Assembly: GCA_937944945.1 (NCBI GenBank)
Contig: CALEBD010000206.1
Coordinates: forward strand, 1 to 26,932
DNA length: 26,932 nucleotides
Reading direction: 5' to 3'
Source of the DNA: an uncultured Clostridium sp.
Lineage (GTDB): Bacteria; Bacillota; Clostridia; Peptostreptococcales; Peptostreptococcaceae
Part shown: one piece after another, positions 24,535-26,932 of the stretch
Layout: each line of letters starts with the position of its first letter
How positions within the stretch are numbered: the stretch's first letter is position 1
Program-made: the position numbers and the translations under genes
Notes under the pieces: generated by a model
What the model saw: the letters and a program-made list of their open reading frames with translations, nothing else
Told to the model about the DNA's origin: nothing
The model's database searches: none

Positions 24535-24983
24535 ATTATTTTCTTCTCAAACCTAATTAAAATAGGTAGATTAGGGCAAGCCTTTAGAACATCTGAATTT
24601 TCTTCATAAATTTTAGTCCTATATTCAGTAAACTCTTGGTGAGTTAATATCTCACCTATAATATCTTCAAAACCTCTAGAAATACTAATTACTGCGGCAA
24701 CAGCCTGTTTCCCACTTTCCTTCAACTTAGGATTATCTTCGGGACTCATACAGGTGTATAGTTTTTGCAGTATCATAGTTTTTAGATTTTCCATACGTTC
24801 TGTTTCTTCTTGATATTTTTTACTCTCAAGTTCTTCTTGTTTTCTTTTTGCACTAGGTCTGTTCCTTAGTGCAATTCTAATACCTGTCCCTATCTGCTCA
24901 AAGAAAGGTAGTTTCTTTGGGTCAAAATAGGTATCATTATCTGATGTACCAATATCAATTCTGTCACGTAATAAAATACGCAT
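24531..24983 (-). CDS. Unknown 150-aa protein with a charged coiled-coil segment
   Basis: A soluble-looking protein with no signal peptide or membrane helix. Residues about 45-75 are strongly charged and helical (KRKQEELESKKYQEETERME), consistent with a coiled coil; the C-terminal third is mixed alpha/beta. I do not recognise a family. The start is supported by GGAGGTGAATAG immediately before the ATG, and the ATG directly follows the stop of the dnaX-like gene, so the two are probably translated from one message. Its stop overlaps the start of the 1418-aa gene in an ATGA junction. This links replication-type and envelope-type genes in one operon. A role as a small cytosolic partner of either neighbour is only a guess. 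Confidence 0.75.
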   Translation of the reverse strand: MRILLRDRIDIGTSDNDTYFDPKKLPFFEQIGTGIRIALRNRPSAKRKQEELESKKYQEETERMENLKTMILQKLYTCMSPEDNPKLKESGKQAVAAVISISRGFEDIIGEILTHQEFTEYRTKIYEENSDVLKACPNLPILIRFEKKII

Positions 24984-26303
24984 CTATTCACCTCCAAACA
25001 CATGTAACTCCTTTGTGTTAGAATCATTTTGTTTAGAATCCTCGGTGTTGATAACTGGTTTTGTTTGTTGACTTTGTACTACAGATTTAGAGTTTCCGAA
25101 TTGCTTACTAAGTTGTCTAAATGAATCAGAAGTCAATGTCTTTATTTCTGCATTTTGAGTATTTATCTTGTCTTTCACTAACTCTTTATTTAGACTTTCA
25201 GCATTAACATTTTGCTCTGAAGCGTTTCTAGAATTCTCTTTATAGATATCAGATATTTTCTTTTTATTTATTATTTGTGCTATCTTTATAAATGTCATCT
25301 TTAAGTCACTATCTGATAAGTTGTTATAATGTAAAGTTTCTAACTGCTTTGCAATACTTAGGACTATACTAGAGTTTAAGAAACCTTTTAGTAGTTTCTT
25401 TTCTTTTGTATTAAAAGGTCCTGCTATATCGCCAAGAATTAAAAACATTACGTCAGAAAAGTAATTTTTAAATTGCTCTGTTATAACATCAGTTGGATAT
25501 GAACTACAAATATAATCCATTGTTGGAACAGCATATTGTAATCCCATATTCATATTTTCTAGAAGTTCAGTAAATAATGATGTATCAATACAATTCAAAA
25601 ATGTAGCGATATCTTCTTCTGTAGCTTCATTATTACTGATAAATTCTATTGTATTTGTTAGGTCTCTAGGTACACCTTTAGCATACCTTATTACCATTGA
25701 AGCTACTGCAGATGTAGTTTTTGTTATACCACATTGAACACAACATCTGTCAAACAATAATTTACTTTCCTTATCGTTAAGTCTATTAAATGTGAAATTG
25801 ATTGCTCTGCTTCTTAACTCTGGCAGTAATTTTGTTTGTTTTGTTGTACATAAAATAATAAATGTATTATTGTCCAATCTGTCTATTTCCTCTAATAAAG
25901 CTGTTTGCTCAGATTGCTCTAAACTGTGAGCTTCTTCTAAGATATAAACATTATTACCGATTGGTGTTTGTAATACAAATATTTCTTTTATCAAATCTAA
26001 AACATCTTTTCTTGAATTAAGAATACCTAAGTTCTTTTTAATAAGATTTTTAGATTCACCTGTGGTTTTCAATGCTTGTAAATTCTGCTTACAAGATTTA
26101 CACATTAAACAAGGTTCCCCATTGCTAGGATTTTGACAAGTTAATGCTAAACCTGCTATCTCAGCACAAGTAGATTTACCTGTTCCGGGAATACCACTTA
26201 ATATAGTAAATTTAGGAAATGCATTTCTTTTAAGTGATGATTGCATCAACTTAACTGTACTTACATTTCCAACTACTTTTGAAAAATTATATATTCTCAT
26301 CAT
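24984..26303 (-). CDS. DnaX-like clamp-loader ATPase (DNA polymerase III gamma/tau subunit)
   Basis: An AAA+ ATPase of 439 residues resembling the gamma/tau clamp-loader subunit, which loads the sliding clamp onto primed DNA. The Walker A motif is GIPGTGKS at residues 37-44. A DnaX-type zinc module follows: Cys56, Cys65, Cys68 and Cys71 (C-x8-C-x2-C-x2-C). Walker B is at about 118-126 (VYILEEAH, with EE where DE is usual). Sensor-1-like FIILCTT follows at 148-154, then LRSRA near 163-167 where bacterial DnaX has the SRC arginine finger. Residues after about 340 form a polar, low-complexity tail. It is shorter than a typical tau and closer to a gamma-like form. AGGAGG precedes two consecutive ATG codons (26303 and 26300); either may be used. 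The stop abuts the next gene's ATG. Its place at the head of the block suggests element-encoded replication. Confidence 0.85.
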   Translation of the reverse strand: MMRIYNFSKVVGNVSTVKLMQSSLKRNAFPKFTILSGIPGTGKSTCAEIAGLALTCQNPSNGEPCLMCKSCKQNLQALKTTGESKNLIKKNLGILNSRKDVLDLIKEIFVLQTPIGNNVYILEEAHSLEQSEQTALLEEIDRLDNNTFIILCTTKQTKLLPELRSRAINFTFNRLNDKESKLLFDRCCVQCGITKTTSAVASMVIRYAKGVPRDLTNTIEFISNNEATEEDIATFLNCIDTSLFTELLENMNMGLQYAVPTMDYICSSYPTDVITEQFKNYFSDVMFLILGDIAGPFNTKEKKLLKGFLNSSIVLSIAKQLETLHYNNLSDSDLKMTFIKIAQIINKKKISDIYKENSRNASEQNVNAESLNKELVKDKINTQNAEIKTLTSDSFRQLSKQFGNSKSVVQSQQTKPVINTEDSKQNDSNTKELHVFGGE

Positions 26304-26322
26304 TATTTCCTCCTACTAATAT

Positions 26323-26340
26323 TAGTGTATTAATACACTA
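26323..26340. promoter_or_regulatory. 18-bp perfect palindrome upstream of the dnaX-like gene (possible operator)
   Basis: The sequence TAGTGTATTAATACACTA is a perfect 18-bp palindrome with no spacer. It sits between the terminator-like hairpin and the AGGAGG of the dnaX-like gene, about 20 nt upstream of that start codon. A spacerless AT-rich palindrome is typical of a site for a dimeric repressor; the central TATTAA could overlap a -10 element. The operator role is inference: no clear -35/-10 pair was found. Confidence 0.4.
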
Positions 26341-26345
26341 TAAAA

Positions 26346-26362
26346 GGTACTACTTTAGTACC
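26346..26362 (-). terminator. Likely intrinsic terminator after the unknown gene
   Basis: A 7-bp stem (GGTACTA / TAGTACC) with a 3-nt loop lies 35 nt beyond the stop of the upstream gene. On the minus strand it is followed at once by TTTTATA. The stem is short and A/T-containing, so termination may be partial, but the U-run on the transcribed side makes this the most terminator-like hairpin in the window. Confidence 0.5.
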
Positions 26363-26396
26363 CTCTAACTGTATTAATATAATAGCTTTAAATTCA

Positions 26397-26932
26397 CTAA
26401 AATACATCCAAGTTATCTATAATACTAACGATATTTTTATTTAAAACAGTTTCATATTCTATTGGTTTATTTGTTAATAAGATATATTCTTTTGTAGAAC
26501 CTTTATCCTTTTCTTTACCTTCTTCTGGGTCACAATCAAATACACACTCTAGGTATTTTCCAGTATAAGTTCCACAATATAAAACTTTATCTGAATTTGT
26601 AAGTTGTGGTATGTGTGTATTAGAATCGTAACAATATAAACCTTCACAGAAAGTAAGGTTTGGGTTATTATCATATGTGCTAGGTTTTAGGAGAGAAAGT
26701 CCTTTCAAACCATAATGTGAGAACTGAAACATGCCATCTCTTAAAACAAATATATAACCAAAATTCATTTTAATTCCTATTACAAATTCATTACCTTTTA
26801 CATATAATTCATAATCTTCTTCTTTTACACACAATCCTGCACCTAAGTCTAAATCTAATTTTTCTATAAAATCCTTTGTTAGGTTTCTAGGAAAATATAA
26901 CTCATTATTTACACATGTGTGTGCAGAAGTAC
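26397..26932 (-). CDS. Unknown protein, 5'-truncated by the window edge
   Basis: The reading frame stays open from the stop codon at 26397 to the right edge of the window, giving 177 visible residues, so the true start lies outside. A TTG at 26834 could be taken as a start, but the frame continues upstream of it with ordinary-looking protein (ELYFPRNLTKDFIEKLDL), so I treat the gene as partial. The protein appears soluble, with no membrane segment or signal peptide in the visible part. It is rich in short beta-like stretches, has several scattered cysteines, and carries an acidic and lysine-rich patch (CDPEEGKEKDKG). I do not recognise a family. It is followed by a terminator-like hairpin, so it probably ends the transcription unit upstream of the dnaX-like gene. 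Confidence 0.75.
   Translation of the reverse strand, partial: TSAHTCVNNELYFPRNLTKDFIEKLDLDLGAGLCVKEEDYELYVKGNEFVIGIKMNFGYIFVLRDGMFQFSHYGLKGLSLLKPSTYDNNPNLTFCEGLYCYDSNTHIPQLTNSDKVLYCGTYTGKYLECVFDCDPEEGKEKDKGSTKEYILLTNKPIEYETVLNKNIVSIIDNLDVF

Noticed and set aside
26397..26834. TTG at 26834 as the start of the rightmost gene
   Set aside because: The frame stays open upstream to the window edge with protein-like sequence, and no Shine-Dalgarno sequence precedes the TTG, so the gene is better treated as 5'-truncated.
1..26932. CRISPR array, tRNA/rRNA genes, IS elements, integrase, relaxase or coupling protein
   Set aside because: I looked for regular short repeats, clover-leaf-like segments, transposase motifs and relaxase histidine clusters and saw none. 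Absence within the window does not exclude them nearby.
1..26932. Tailed-phage origin of the cluster (large structural-like proteins plus wall hydrolases)
   Set aside because: The VirB4 motor, VirB1-like bifunctional hydrolase and polytopic VirB6-like protein fit a secretion or conjugation operon, and no terminase, portal, capsid or tail motif was seen.
1..26932. Alternative genetic code
   Set aside because: TAA, TAG and TGA are all used as natural stops (for example TGA at 24531 and TAG at 606), and the frames read well with the standard bacterial code.

Overview
This window is AT-rich, and every convincing gene lies on the minus strand, so transcription runs from high to low coordinates. 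Strong AGGAGG ribosome-binding sites, ATG/GTG/TTG starts, short or overlapping gene junctions and the protein families present all point to a low-GC Firmicute, most likely a clostridial or related gut lineage. The cargo looks like part of a large conjugative plasmid, integrative conjugative element or similar extrachromosomal element rather than core chromosome. No relaxase, VirD4-type coupling protein, integrase, tRNA, rRNA, IS element or CRISPR array is visible, so mobility is inferred, not shown.

Right end (26932-24531): a partial unknown gene entering from outside the window, a terminator-like hairpin and an 18-bp palindrome, then a DnaX-like clamp-loader ATPase and a small coiled-coil protein. 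Middle (24534-7225): a membrane and secretion block. In transcription order it holds a 1418-aa exported protein with SLH-like repeats and C-terminal membrane anchors; a small three-helix membrane protein; a 362-aa membrane protein; a 1425-aa VirB6/TrbL-like polytopic protein with a very large ectodomain; a 348-aa protein with two membrane helices and a possible VirB4-N-like cytosolic part; two proteins built like TadZ/CpaE (receiver-like N-terminus plus ParA-like fold) with degraded P-loops; a VirB4-type ATPase; and a membrane-anchored GH73 + NlpC/P60 wall hydrolase of VirB1 type. Together these read as a Gram-positive type IV secretion apparatus of unusual composition.

Left part (7185-1): a second NlpC/P60 hydrolase, a stand-alone HRDC domain, a two-helix membrane protein, a third wall hydrolase (secreted, glucosaminidase/lysozyme-like), a NERD nuclease-like protein, a zinc-ribbon DnaC-like protein with a damaged P-loop, a GreA-like transcription factor, a small exported protein, a 51-aa two-helix membrane protein, and three proteins I do not recognise, the last running off the window.

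The most interesting points are: the secretion module combined with a TadZ-like tandem pair of probable pseudo-ATPases; replication and transcription factors (DnaX, DnaC-like, HRDC, GreA) interleaved with it; three wall hydrolases that share segments as a mosaic, two of them with TTG starts inside the upstream gene; and a set of unrelated but similar-sized hairpins placed between co-directional genes. All function calls come from motif recognition by eye; no database search was run.
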